A DNA stretch of 64,000 nucleotides from Acinetobacter guillouiae CIP 63.46 (GTDB lineage Bacteria > Pseudomonadota > Gammaproteobacteria > Pseudomonadales > Moraxellaceae). Shown here one piece after another: positions 18,245-26,320 of this stretch. The translations under genes and the position numbers were made by a program. The DNA lies in NCBI RefSeq assembly GCF_000368145.1, contig NZ_KB849283.1, forward strand, positions 2,275,983 through 2,339,982, read 5' to 3'. The notes beneath the pieces are model-generated. The model saw only the letters and a list, made by a program, of their open reading frames with translations. It had not been told where the DNA came from and did no database searches. How positions within the stretch are numbered: position 1 is the stretch's first letter; each line of letters starts with the position of its first letter.

Positions 18245-18273
18245 GCGCGCACAATAGACACAATCCAAGACAC
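17674..18273 (-). pseudogene. 5'-truncated copy of Gp2-like gene
   Basis: The frame encodes 199 residues, of which the last ~190 match the C-terminal part of the 320-residue protein at 33293-34255, both ending YPKGFKWFDGAPVRR. Homology stops abruptly at 18244. The first ten residues (MSWIVSIVRA) come from unrelated sequence, so the N-terminal ~130 residues are missing. It is a fragment left by duplication or recombination and probably non-functional, though the frame remains open. Confidence 0.75.
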
Positions 18274-18502
18274 TGATTTTTAATAAATTTCATCAATTCT
18301 TGTTCTACATTTACCGTAAAAACTACCGCAAAATAGATCTGTACAATACCCGAAAATTTCTTAGATTCAGTGATTGAAAGGGATGATCCTTACGTATATC
18401 AGCAAACAATATATCAGATTCCCTGAATAACTAATTAAGTATAAAAATTATCACGTCAAATTTATTTGTTATAAAATATACAAAATTTGTAGAGTTTATA
18501 AC

Positions 18503-19429
18503 ATGAATATAAGCATCCTCATTTCTAGCCTTTCCACACAAAACTCTTCTGCTCGAATGAGAATTTGGCGTTCCATCAAAAGCTGTGGCGCAGCAACTCT
18601 GCGTGATGGTGTCTATGTGCTACCTAATGAACAAAAGCAGCGCTTTGACCCCATTATTGACGAGCATCAAAGTGCCGATGGCATTGCCTATCTATTCGAT
18701 TCCGTTAGCAACAATAATTTAGACTTAATTCAACTATTTAATAGAAAAAGTGAATACTCTGAATTTTTGCTACAACTGAATGAAATAGAGAGTTCACTGA
18801 ATGTTGAGCAAAAAAATGAACATTTAAAAAGCATTAGAAAATTAAGAAAGCAACTTTCATCTCTCATCGATATTGATTTCTTTCCTAATGAATTACAAAA
18901 CACAGCCTTAAACGCGATATCAAAACTCGAACTTAAAATTCATCACCTAGGGGAATCAAATGAGCCCTCTTCTATAAATAGTGATCTACCTTCTCTTAAT
19001 CTTCATGACTTCCAATCTAAAACTTGGGCTACGCGAAAACGACCTTGGGTGGATCGTTTAGCTTGTACGTGGCTCATTCAAAAATTTATTGATAAAGACC
19101 CTACTTTTATTTGGCTACAAGATATTAAAGATTGTCCAGCAGATGCTTATGGTTTTGATTTTGACGGTGCAACGTTTACCCATGTTGGTGAGCTTATTTC
19201 ATTCGAAGTACTTTTACACAGCTTTAGTTTAGCCGATAAATCACTTCTGAAAATCGCTGAAATTGTGCATTACCTAGATATTGGAGGAAATGAGCCACCT
19301 GAAGCACTTGGGTTAGAAAAAATATTACAAGGACTTAGAACCAGTATTCATGCTGATCAACAGTTAGTGGAATTATCCAATCACATTTTTGATGGTCTAT
19401 ATACGAATTTTAAAGGTGAGAATACATGA
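18503..19429 (+). CDS. chrB: ChrB-like chromate resistance regulator
   Basis: 308 residues. The N-terminal LRDGVYVLP region and the C-terminal ChrB_C domain (TWATRKRPWVDRLACTWLIQ, and DGATFTHVGE) identify the family. In known systems ChrB senses chromate and activates chrA. The stop overlaps the chrA start (ATGA), so the two are coupled. The 230-bp AT-rich upstream region holds the likely promoter. Nothing unusual in length. Confidence 0.9.
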   Translation: MNISILISSLSTQNSSARMRIWRSIKSCGAATLRDGVYVLPNEQKQRFDPIIDEHQSADGIAYLFDSVSNNNLDLIQLFNRKSEYSEFLLQLNEIESSLNVEQKNEHLKSIRKLRKQLSSLIDIDFFPNELQNTALNAISKLELKIHHLGESNEPSSINSDLPSLNLHDFQSKTWATRKRPWVDRLACTWLIQKFIDKDPTFIWLQDIKDCPADAYGFDFDGATFTHVGELISFEVLLHSFSLADKSLLKIAEIVHYLDIGGNEPPEALGLEKILQGLRTSIHADQQLVELSNHIFDGLYTNFKGENT

Positions 19430-20772
19430 GTCAATTACAAGAAAACGATTTCGAGCCCAATCCAGAGATCAGCTTTAAAGAAGCAATACTATTTTGGCTT
19501 AAACTCGGATTTATCAGTTTTGGCGGGCCTGCAGGCCAAATTTCTGTCATGCACCAAGAATTGGTAGAACAAAAAAAATGGATCTCTGAAAAGCGATTTA
19601 TGCATGCACTCAATTACTGCATGCTGCTTCCGGGTCCTGAAGCACAACAATTAGCAACCTATATTGGCTGGTTGATGCACAAAACCAAGGGTGGCTTAAT
19701 TGCTGGGCTATTTTTCATTTTACCTTCCCTTTTTATTCTCATCGGTCTTTCATGGGTCTATGCAAAATTTGGAAATGTACCTGTCATTGCAGGGCTTTTT
19801 TATGGCATTAAACCTGCTGTCACCGCTATCGTCTTTCATGCAACCTATCGTATTGGCAGTAAGTCACTGAAGAATAAATATATGTATGCTATTGCATGTG
19901 CCGCATTTATTCTCATTTTTGCCTTTAATGTTCCGTTCCCCCTTATTGTGCTGCTGGCTGCTTTAAGTGGTTATCTCTTAAGTAAATTTGACCCAAAATT
20001 ATTCACTAGCAATGTTCACGCATCAAGTCTCAAAGACTACGGGAAAGCAATTATTGATGATGATACGCCCACACCTGAACATGCCATTTTCAAATGGTCT
20101 CGCTTGATTAAATTGCTGGTTGTTGCAATTATTTTGTGGTGTCTCCCTATAGCATTACTGACAGTAGCTTATGGCTGGTCTCACGCTTATACACAAATGG
20201 CTTGGTTTTTCACTAAAGCAGCCTTAATGACATTTGGTGGAGCTTATGCGGTTTTACCTTATGTATATCAAGGTGCTGTTAACTTCTATGAGTGGCTTAA
20301 ACCAACCCAAATGATCGATGGTTTAGCGTTGGGTGAAAGCACACCCGGCCCACTCATTATGGTCGTTGCTTTCGTTGGGTTTATGGGCGGGTACAACCTT
20401 GACCTATTAGGGCCTGAACATAAGTTTTTAGCTGGTGCTTTTGGAGCAACAATTGTTACTTGGTTCACCTTCCTATTTTCGTTTGTGTTTATTCTCGGTG
20501 GAGCACCCGTAATCGAATCCACTCACAATCAAATCAAATTTACTGCACCACTGACAGCAATTACCGCAGCCGTTGTCGGCGTAATTCTTAATTTGGCCCT
20601 CTTCTTTGCTTACCATGTACTATGGCCAAAAGGGTTTGAGGGGCAATTTGACTACATAGCTGCAGTAATAACCATACTCGCTTGTATTGCTCTCTTTAAA
20701 TTCAATCAAAGTGTATTAAGAGTCATCGGTGCTGCTGCAATTTTAGGGCTTATCATTAAACTAAGCATATAA
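19426..20772 (+). CDS. chrA: ChrA chromate efflux transporter
   Basis: 448 residues with two CHR halves, each with its glycine motif: SFGGPAGQISVMHQELVE near the N-terminus and TFGGAYAVLPYVYQGAV in the middle, plus GESTPGPLIMVVAFVGFMGG. About ten to twelve membrane helices. It exports chromate across the inner membrane. Coupled to chrB by overlap and followed by a strong bidirectional terminator. Confidence 0.94.
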   Translation: MSQLQENDFEPNPEISFKEAILFWLKLGFISFGGPAGQISVMHQELVEQKKWISEKRFMHALNYCMLLPGPEAQQLATYIGWLMHKTKGGLIAGLFFILPSLFILIGLSWVYAKFGNVPVIAGLFYGIKPAVTAIVFHATYRIGSKSLKNKYMYAIACAAFILIFAFNVPFPLIVLLAALSGYLLSKFDPKLFTSNVHASSLKDYGKAIIDDDTPTPEHAIFKWSRLIKLLVVAIILWCLPIALLTVAYGWSHAYTQMAWFFTKAALMTFGGAYAVLPYVYQGAVNFYEWLKPTQMIDGLALGESTPGPLIMVVAFVGFMGGYNLDLLGPEHKFLAGAFGATIVTWFTFLFSFVFILGGAPVIESTHNQIKFTAPLTAITAAVVGVILNLALFFAYHVLWPKGFEGQFDYIAAVITILACIALFKFNQSVLRVIGAAAILGLIIKLSI

Positions 20773-20777
20773 AAAAA

Positions 20778-20799
20778 GAGCAGCTCAAATGAGCTGCTC
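20778..20799. terminator. Bidirectional terminator, chrA/dmeF
   Basis: GAGCAGCTC (20778-20786) pairs perfectly with GAGCTGCTC (20791-20799) with a 4-base loop. TTTTT follows on the plus strand and T7 on the minus strand. It serves the convergent chrA and dmeF genes. Confidence 0.88.
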
Positions 20800-20813
20800 C
20801 TTTTTATCTATTT

Positions 20814-21806
20814 TTATACTGCAGCTTGGAGTCTAGAACTTGTATTAATTTCTACTGAAACGTGCACAATTTCCTCATGAATAGATAAGGCTTTTCTGAC
20901 TTCATCTGCCGTGATATTTAAACTGCTTACATCTAGTGACAAGATACAAGAAAACTTACCTTTACCTACCTTCCATACATGAATATCAGTAATTACGATT
21001 CGGCTATCTAAGTCATCAATGACTTCCTGAATTTCTTGAACAACTGGATGTTCCATTTCAGCATCCAGTAAAGTTTTGCCTGTCTCGCGAATAAGCCCCC
21101 AAGACCAATGTGCGACTAGAAATGCACCTACAATACCCAAAACTGCATCTAAGAAATCCCAGCCAAAAAATTTACCTGCAAATAATGCAATGATCGCTAA
21201 TACAGAAGTCACAGCATCTGCAACGACATGTAAGAAAGCCGCTTTCTGGTTTAAATCATGTTCATGATGCCCATCTTCATCATGGTGATGGTGTCCATGA
21301 TCATGATGGTGATCATGTTCGTGGTGATGATGGTGATGATGGTGATGATGCCCACTATCGTGTAGTAACCAAGCACAAATAAAGTTCACAGCAAGACCAA
21401 TCACTGCAATTGATATTGCTTCGTTATAGTGAATATTGACGGGATTAAATAGGCGCTCCACCGATTGTATTCCCATAAACAATGCCACAACCATGAGTAA
21501 GATCGCACTAGAGTATCCAGCTAAAATTTCTATCTTCCATGTACCAAAACAGAATCGCTGATCTTGTGAATATTTACGTGCCATTCGGTATGCGAAATAT
21601 GCTAAGCCCAATGCCAGCATATGTGAACTCATGTGCCAGCCATCTGCAAGTAAAGCCATCGAATTAAAGAACCAACCTCCAAAAATTTCAAAGACCATCA
21701 TGACGCCCGTCAGGATTGTCGCAATTAAAATTTTCTTCTGCGCTAGCGGATTTCCTTCATCGAATTGATGCGTATGGTTGCTTTTAACATTACTTAGATA
21801 TTGCAT
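20814..21806 (-). CDS. dmeF: DmeF-like CDF cation exporter with polyhistidine loop
   Basis: 330 residues. Six membrane helices with the CDF sites MALLADGWHMSSHM in helix 2 and HVVADAVTSVLAI in helix 5 (HxxxD/HxxxD). A cytoplasmic loop of ten consecutive His and further His/Asp (around residues 150-180) lies between helices 4 and 5. A C-terminal ferredoxin-like metal domain follows. The arrangement and divergent RcnR-like gene point to Co(II)/Ni(II) efflux (DmeF) rather than zinc. Confidence 0.85.
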   Translation of the reverse strand: MQYLSNVKSNHTHQFDEGNPLAQKKILIATILTGVMMVFEIFGGWFFNSMALLADGWHMSSHMLALGLAYFAYRMARKYSQDQRFCFGTWKIEILAGYSSAILLMVVALFMGIQSVERLFNPVNIHYNEAISIAVIGLAVNFICAWLLHDSGHHHHHHHHHHEHDHHHDHGHHHHDEDGHHEHDLNQKAAFLHVVADAVTSVLAIIALFAGKFFGWDFLDAVLGIVGAFLVAHWSWGLIRETGKTLLDAEMEHPVVQEIQEVIDDLDSRIVITDIHVWKVGKGKFSCILSLDVSSLNITADEVRKALSIHEEIVHVSVEINTSSRLQAAV

Positions 21807-21824
21807 TTTTTTATGCCATCAATA

Positions 21825-21841
21825 ATACTCCCCTACAGTAT
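21825..21841. promoter_or_regulatory. RcnR/DmeR-type operator
   Basis: ATACT (21825-21829), C-rich spacer CCCCTAC, then AGTAT (21837-21841). This is the G/C-tract flanked by a TACT/AGTA dyad recognised by RcnR-family repressors. It lies between divergent dmeF and dmeR and can control both. Confidence 0.7.
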
Positions 21842-21863
21842 ATTTAGTTTGGACAGAAATGCT

Positions 21864-22130
21864 ATGTCTCATTTGCATCAAGACAAAAAAATTTTAAATC
21901 GGGTTAAGCGTATTCAAGGACAAATCAACGCCGTTGAGCAGAGTTTGGCCGACCCTAACAAATCATGCATAGAAGTACTGCAACAGGTCGCTGCAGTCCG
22001 TGGTGCTGTGAATGGATTAATGAATCAATTGATTGAAGCACATCTAAAAGAGCATGTAATCAAAGATAAAGATGCGATTAATAAAGAAGAGTTAAAAGAG
22101 TTTTTAGCATTACTCAGCCGCTATCAATAA
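21864..22130 (+). CDS. dmeR: RcnR/FrmR family metal-responsive repressor
   Basis: 88 residues from the ATG at 21864 (MSHLHQDKKILNRVKRIQGQ), an all-helical CsoR/RcnR fold. The N-terminal His residues (H3, H5), Cys35 in SCIEVLQQ and His in EAHLKEH form the expected metal ligands of the Ni/Co subgroup. The longer frame from 21801 would run through the operator and is rejected. Divergent from dmeF, which it probably represses. Confidence 0.88.
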   Translation: MSHLHQDKKILNRVKRIQGQINAVEQSLADPNKSCIEVLQQVAAVRGAVNGLMNQLIEAHLKEHVIKDKDAINKEELKEFLALLSRYQ

Positions 22131-22208
22131 AATGACATGATAAAAAATCTCTTTTCAATTTTTATAGACTTGATATGATGAGTACATCTTTATTGCTTAA
22201 TAGTTTAT

Positions 22209-22421
22209 ATGCGACCCCGAATACGTAAGTTTTTAACTTCTCTTTATTCAACTCCAGATTCAAAAGCGCTCGAAATAAAGTTCAATTTAAGTCATCACTG
22301 TGACTTTGAACTTTTTAAAAGGTTTAAAAAAACCAACTGCCAAAGCATAAAAAATGCGATTCACAGTATCCTTTATGAGCGAGGCTATACAACTGCCGAA
22401 ATCTCCGTATTAACAAACTAA
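22209..22421 (+). CDS. Small hypothetical protein, 70 aa
   Basis: 70 residues, basic N-terminus (MRPRIRKFLTSLY), no membrane segment, not recognised. A terminator follows directly (22433-22455), which supports a real transcription unit. It could be part of the dmeR unit, lying 78 bases after it. Confidence 0.45.
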   Translation: MRPRIRKFLTSLYSTPDSKALEIKFNLSHHCDFELFKRFKKTNCQSIKNAIHSILYERGYTTAEISVLTN

Positions 22422-22432
22422 TTTTTAAAGTT

Positions 22433-22455
22433 AGCCTCATACTTTGTATGGGGCT
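22433..22455 (+). terminator. Terminator after the 70-aa gene
   Basis: AGCCTCATAC (22433-22442) pairs with GTATGGGGCT (22446-22455), one G-U pair, 3-base loop, then TTTT. Confidence 0.65.
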
Positions 22456-22499
22456 TTTGCATTAATGATTACATTACTATTTTATTTCAACTCATAAAA

Positions 22500-22519
22500 A
22501 AGAGGTCTTTTGACCTCTT
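22500..22519 (-). terminator. Terminator of the YHYH small protein gene
   Basis: AAGAGGTC (22500-22507) and GACCTCTT (22512-22519), loop TTTT, followed on the minus strand by TTTTT. It begins 8 bases after the stop of the 41-residue gene. Confidence 0.75.
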
Positions 22520-22526
22520 GTAGACT

Positions 22527-22652
22527 TTAATGACAGTGGTAATCACCTGTTTTGCTGTTAGTATGGCAACCTTGTTTATTTGTACCACCCGAATGCGCAT
22601 TTGTATAAGTTACAAACATTCCCAGCACACAAACTAAAACTATTTTTTTCAT
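22527..22652 (-). CDS. 41-aa exported His/Cys-rich YHYH-type protein
   Basis: A short frame: ATG at 22650-22652 with GGGGAAG upstream, stop at 22527-22529. It has a signal peptide (MKKIVLVCVLGMFVTYTNA) and a mature ~22-residue peptide with HSGGTNKQGCHTN and GDYHCH, the GCHxNxxTGxYHCH pattern of YHYH-domain proteins. It has its own terminator. The metal-ligand-rich peptide lies within the metal-resistance block, so periplasmic metal binding is a reasonable guess but unproven. Confidence 0.7.
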   Translation of the reverse strand: MKKIVLVCVLGMFVTYTNAHSGGTNKQGCHTNSKTGDYHCH

Positions 22653-22729
22653 TTTTGTATCTTCCCCGAGTTGAATAAAACTTTTAGATTATAGAATAAC
22701 CAAGTTCCTTTTTTTTATTAGAATATATT

Positions 22730-23158
22730 TCAAGCAACCTCTAAATAGATCATGTAAACAACGATATATCTTAAAAATTTAGCCGTGAAAACCAAAATTA
22801 TAAATGTAGTAAATTTTTCCTTTAAAACTCCACTGACTAACGTAATTGGATCACCAATCACAGGCACCCAACTGAGTAATAACATGGGTGAACCATACTT
22901 TGCATATAAGATTTGAGCCTTTAATAAATGCTTCTCTGATACTGGAAACCAACGCTTGTCTTTATAGACTTCTAGCTTGATACCCAACCACCAGTTCACA
23001 CAAGAACCAAGTACATTCCCAACTGTTGCTACAAGTATGAGCAACAGCTCAGAATGCCGACCTAACAGAAAAAAGCCTGTTAACACTGTCTCAGATTGCA
23101 GGGGCAATAGTGTTGCTGCACCAAAGGCACTTAAAAATAATAAAACATAGGCCATCAT
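22730..23158 (-). CDS. YqaA/DedA-like small membrane protein
   Basis: 142 residues, about four hydrophobic segments with the SNARE-associated/DedA-like features LLPLQSETVLTGFFLLG, NVLGSCVNWWLG and SWVPVIGDPITLVSG. Its start abuts the stop of the MFS gene (23159), so they are co-transcribed. YqaA-family proteins are found in several metal-efflux clusters; molecular function is unclear. Confidence 0.8.
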   Translation of the reverse strand: MMAYVLLFLSAFGAATLLPLQSETVLTGFFLLGRHSELLLILVATVGNVLGSCVNWWLGIKLEVYKDKRWFPVSEKHLLKAQILYAKYGSPMLLLSWVPVIGDPITLVSGVLKEKFTTFIILVFTAKFLRYIVVYMIYLEVA

Positions 23159-24466
23159 TTATTTCGGCCATCTTTGATGGTTTTCATCTATCACATAGTC
23201 ATGTGAATGCTTTCCATCATGGTTGTGACTGAGTAGATGTTCATGATCCACAGGTAAATCATCATGTGAATGTACGATTACGGATTCATCTTGTTTTGGC
23301 CAAATCATAAAGGCAATACTCATTGCTACTAGAGCAATGACCGCCATAGGCACAAATGTAAAGAGTGTTCCAAAATTGGTACTCAGCCAACCCACTAAAG
23401 GGTAAGCTATCAACCAGCATGCGTGTGAAAAAGCGAACTGCGCGGCAAATAATGAAGTTCTATTTTCACTAGATGCAGATTTACGAATTAACCGACCTGT
23501 AGGTGTTTGAGATACTGAGTAACCTATTCCCAAGACAAACCATAAAACTAATAGTCCGTTGTATGAGTTAATAAAAAACCCACTGAATAAGCCAACGACT
23601 AATACAGCTGTGCCGCTCAGCATCACAGCTCGATCGTTAAATTTATCCAGAACATTAGGCAATATAAATGCCGAGAGCATAGACCCTAAGCCAAACAAGC
23701 CAAAGGCCCAAGTGGAGGCATGTTCATTTAGCTTAAAGGTTGATTGAACGAGTACAACCGTATTTACAATCACTACAGCACTGGCTGACGCAATCGCAAG
23801 GTTTAACGCTAGGAGTGCCTTTAAACGCGGAGTATTAAAATAAATTTTTGTCCCCTGCTTTATTCTGTAATACACCCCTTTAAATACAGGTACTTTAGCA
23901 GCAGGCAATTTTGCACTGACAACAAAAAGTGCTGAACCAATAAAGCCAATGACTGTGCCTAAAAATAGATTGTGATAGCTTATAAATCCAAGTAAAAATC
24001 CTGCCAACATTGGGCTAATAATATTCTCTAAATCATAAGCCAAACGAGAAAGAGACAAGGCATTGGTATAATCTTTTTCTTCAGGCAATACATCAGGAAT
24101 CATGGCCTGAAAAGTAGGTGTGAATGCAGCTGATGCAGATTGCAGAATAAAAATTAGAATATAGATTTGCCAAATTTGGGTCACAAAAGGCAGGCATAAA
24201 GCAGTTAAAGCACGGATGATATCCAACCCCACTAAAACTTTTTTACGTGGCAGCCTTTCTGCAAATGCTGAAGCAATAGGTGCTACCCCAATATAAGCAA
24301 TCATCTTTATCGCCAATGCTATGCCTAAGACCTGAGCAGCCTCCCCTTTAGCAATATCATACGCCTGTAAAGCCAAAGCAATCGTAATCAGCCCAGTTCC
24401 AATAAGCGCAATGACTTGAGCTAAGAACAAATGCCTATACGTTGTATTTTTTAAAACTTCTAGCAT
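23159..24466 (-). CDS. MFS transporter with His-rich C-terminal tail (NreB-like)
   Basis: 435 residues, twelve membrane segments, with the MFS loop FAERLPRKKVLVGLD between helices 2 and 3. The last ~35 residues are rich in His (HSHDDLPVDHEHLLSHNHD), as in nickel/cobalt exporters of the NreB type. It lies downstream of a terminator (24521-24550), so it and yqaA-like form a unit separate from the czc operon. Nickel efflux is inferred from tail and context. Confidence 0.75.
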   Translation of the reverse strand: MLEVLKNTTYRHLFLAQVIALIGTGLITIALALQAYDIAKGEAAQVLGIALAIKMIAYIGVAPIASAFAERLPRKKVLVGLDIIRALTALCLPFVTQIWQIYILIFILQSASAAFTPTFQAMIPDVLPEEKDYTNALSLSRLAYDLENIISPMLAGFLLGFISYHNLFLGTVIGFIGSALFVVSAKLPAAKVPVFKGVYYRIKQGTKIYFNTPRLKALLALNLAIASASAVVIVNTVVLVQSTFKLNEHASTWAFGLFGLGSMLSAFILPNVLDKFNDRAVMLSGTAVLVVGLFSGFFINSYNGLLVLWFVLGIGYSVSQTPTGRLIRKSASSENRTSLFAAQFAFSHACWLIAYPLVGWLSTNFGTLFTFVPMAVIALVAMSIAFMIWPKQDESVIVHSHDDLPVDHEHLLSHNHDGKHSHDYVIDENHQRWPK

Positions 24467-24520
24467 TTTTGGGCCCCCTTTTAGAACCTATTTTTTATTT
24501 CAAAAATCAATGCCAATTAA

Positions 24521-24550
24521 AATCTCCTTGGATTTTATTCCAAGGAGATT
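24521..24550. terminator. Terminator ending the czc operon
   Basis: AATCTCCTTGG (24521-24531) pairs perfectly with CCAAGGAGATT (24540-24550). T-rich sequence follows on both strands. It lies 10 bases after the stop of the anchor-protein gene at 24561. Confidence 0.85.
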
Positions 24551-24560
24551 TTTTTAAAGC

Positions 24561-25208
24561 TTAAAAGACTTTCTTCATATCACTGAATTGGCCTTCAACT
24601 TCCAATGTCACTGAAACAGGACTTTCAGTTCTATTACGCCAGAACCAGCCGTGTTTACCATCAAAAGCTGCTGTTAATGTACCTGTTTGCTGAGTTTCAT
24701 TACGTCCTTTGCCATAACCATGGTAAAAGCCCTTAGGAGCGCTCACTGGATCACCATGCGTGTCATAATTTAGACCACCGCCTGATGTTGTCCATTTAAA
24801 ATTCACGCTAGCACTTTCCGGCATCGCCAACTTAATTTCAGTGGCTTGTCCGGGCTTCAACTCAACTGTCATCTGTTGCTTTTGAATTGCAGGCATTAGC
24901 ATTTTTTCTGCTTCACCAATTGGCATAGATGATTGAATATTAGGGTCACTTGCAGCTTCACTCGATATCGTGTTTGAAACTGCCTCTCCCATACCATTTT
25001 CAGACTCTTGAGCCAAAGATTGCTTAATTTCACCCATCGTTGTTAAGCCTAGAACTTTACCAACCCCAGTAGGATCAATATTGTATTCAGCTGGCATAAC
25101 AACTGTAACTAAGACAACTGCAGCACTCACTGCAGCGATAATGGTTGATTTAACAAGTTTCTTTGCAGAAGGTAATTCAACATCTTGTGGAATTTGAGCG
25201 TTGTACAT
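24561..25208 (-). CDS. Transmembrane anchor protein of the metal efflux operon
   Basis: 215 residues. A short cytoplasmic N-terminus is followed by one membrane helix (STIIAAVSAAVVLVTVVM) and a periplasmic domain, including VNFKWTTSGGGLNYDTHGDP and the aromatic HGWFWRNRT. Proteins of this type, named only transmembrane anchor protein, recur beside HupE-like and RND metal exporters. It lies 12 bases after the HupE gene. Function unknown. Confidence 0.7.
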   Translation of the reverse strand: MYNAQIPQDVELPSAKKLVKSTIIAAVSAAVVLVTVVMPAEYNIDPTGVGKVLGLTTMGEIKQSLAQESENGMGEAVSNTISSEAASDPNIQSSMPIGEAEKMLMPAIQKQQMTVELKPGQATEIKLAMPESASVNFKWTTSGGGLNYDTHGDPVSAPKGFYHGYGKGRNETQQTGTLTAAFDGKHGWFWRNRTESPVSVTLEVEGQFSDMKKVF

Positions 25209-25220
25209 ATTTGAAAATCC

Positions 25221-25934
25221 TTATTGAGTAACGAAGCCAGTAAGCTGAAAGCCCACAAGTAAAAAGCCAAGGAACATTAAAAAAACGTTGCTTTGATAAG
25301 CTGTTTTGAAGAAATACGGCGTTTTTCGCCACATTGTCATCAACAGCAAAATCATCGCTAAAGCCATAAATTGACCAAACTCTACCCCGACATTAAATGC
25401 AATGAGGTTTGCCAATAGACCATCTGCCGAAACTTCATACTCTTGAATTTTTACCGCTAAACCGAAGCCATGAATCAGACCAAAAATTAACGTCGCTGCT
25501 TTAGTGTTGGGCTGGAAACCAAACCAACGCTGATATGCACCTAAATTATCCAAAGCTTTATAAACAATAGAAAAACCAATAATTGCATCAATAATGTATG
25601 CATTCATGGAAATGTTGTAATACACCCCAATCAGCATTGTCACAGAGTGACCAATCGCAAAAAGGCTGACATATAAGCCAATATCTTTCATGCGATATAA
25701 GAAAAAGATAATCCCGACGAGGAACAGCAAATGGTCATAACCTGTAACCATGTGCTTTGCACCAAGGTAAATAAAGGGAATGATGTGTACCCCATAAATT
25801 TCTTGAATATAGCCTTTGTCACCTTCTGCCACGCCATGGGCAAAAAGTGCAGGACTCATCAAAACAGCACTTAAAGTAATCAATAACTTTAAAAATGCCT
25901 TGAGTCTCACCCATTGTGGAAAAATAAATTGCAT
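25221..25934 (-). CDS. HupE/UreJ-family membrane protein
   Basis: 237 residues from the ATG at 25934. A signal-like N-terminus ending ALFAHG precedes six or so helices. The HupE signature HMVTGYDHLLFLVG, FAIGHSVTM and FGLIHGFGLA gives conserved His/Asp residues for Ni/Co. HupE proteins are generally nickel permeases, which is unexpected in an efflux operon. It lies between the His-rich small protein and the anchor protein in the same direction. Confidence 0.85.
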   Translation of the reverse strand: MQFIFPQWVRLKAFLKLLITLSAVLMSPALFAHGVAEGDKGYIQEIYGVHIIPFIYLGAKHMVTGYDHLLFLVGIIFFLYRMKDIGLYVSLFAIGHSVTMLIGVYYNISMNAYIIDAIIGFSIVYKALDNLGAYQRWFGFQPNTKAATLIFGLIHGFGLAVKIQEYEVSADGLLANLIAFNVGVEFGQFMALAMILLLMTMWRKTPYFFKTAYQSNVFLMFLGFLLVGFQLTGFVTQ

Positions 25935-25952
25935 GTAAATCAAACTCCAAAG

Positions 25953-26312
25953 TTAACTAAAAAGAAAAGTTTCTAGCGATGTTTTGGGAGGTTTGAAAAT
26001 ACGACTGATCATGAGATAGAGATAATTTTTCACTCTATCCAGGATCAAAATAAAGGCTAAAGTAAATAACAAAGTCATCGATTGACCAGACTGATATTCA
26101 CCAAAATGCTCATGAAAATTATCATGATGAATATGGTTTTGCTTTTGATGCACATCATGAAAATGTACACTTTCAAACTCATAAACCGCATGTTCTTGGT
26201 ATGCAGTCTCTGCATTGTGCGTATTAAAATGCAGGCATAGTGCAAGACTGATGATGCAGACGAACCACATCATCAAATTTCTAAACTTTCTATCTCTCAC
26301 TATGCCTATCAT
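25953..26312 (-). CDS. Small His-rich membrane protein of the czc operon
   Basis: 119 residues with an N-terminal membrane helix (FVCIISLALCLHFN), a His-rich periplasmic loop (HFHDVHQKQNHIHHDNFHEH) and a second helix (LLFTLAFILILD). Layout is like the protein at 32200-32649 and CzcI-type regulators. It lies 8 bases after czcA in line. It probably binds metal in the periplasm; family assignment is uncertain. Confidence 0.6.
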   Translation of the reverse strand: MIGIVRDRKFRNLMMWFVCIISLALCLHFNTHNAETAYQEHAVYEFESVHFHDVHQKQNHIHHDNFHEHFGEYQSGQSMTLLFTLAFILILDRVKNYLYLMISRIFKPPKTSLETFLFS

Positions 26313-26320
26313 TGTTTCAC

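Noticed and set aside
21801-21863. Longer N-terminus for the dmeR product
   Set aside because: It would cover the operator and adds residues not found in the RcnR family.
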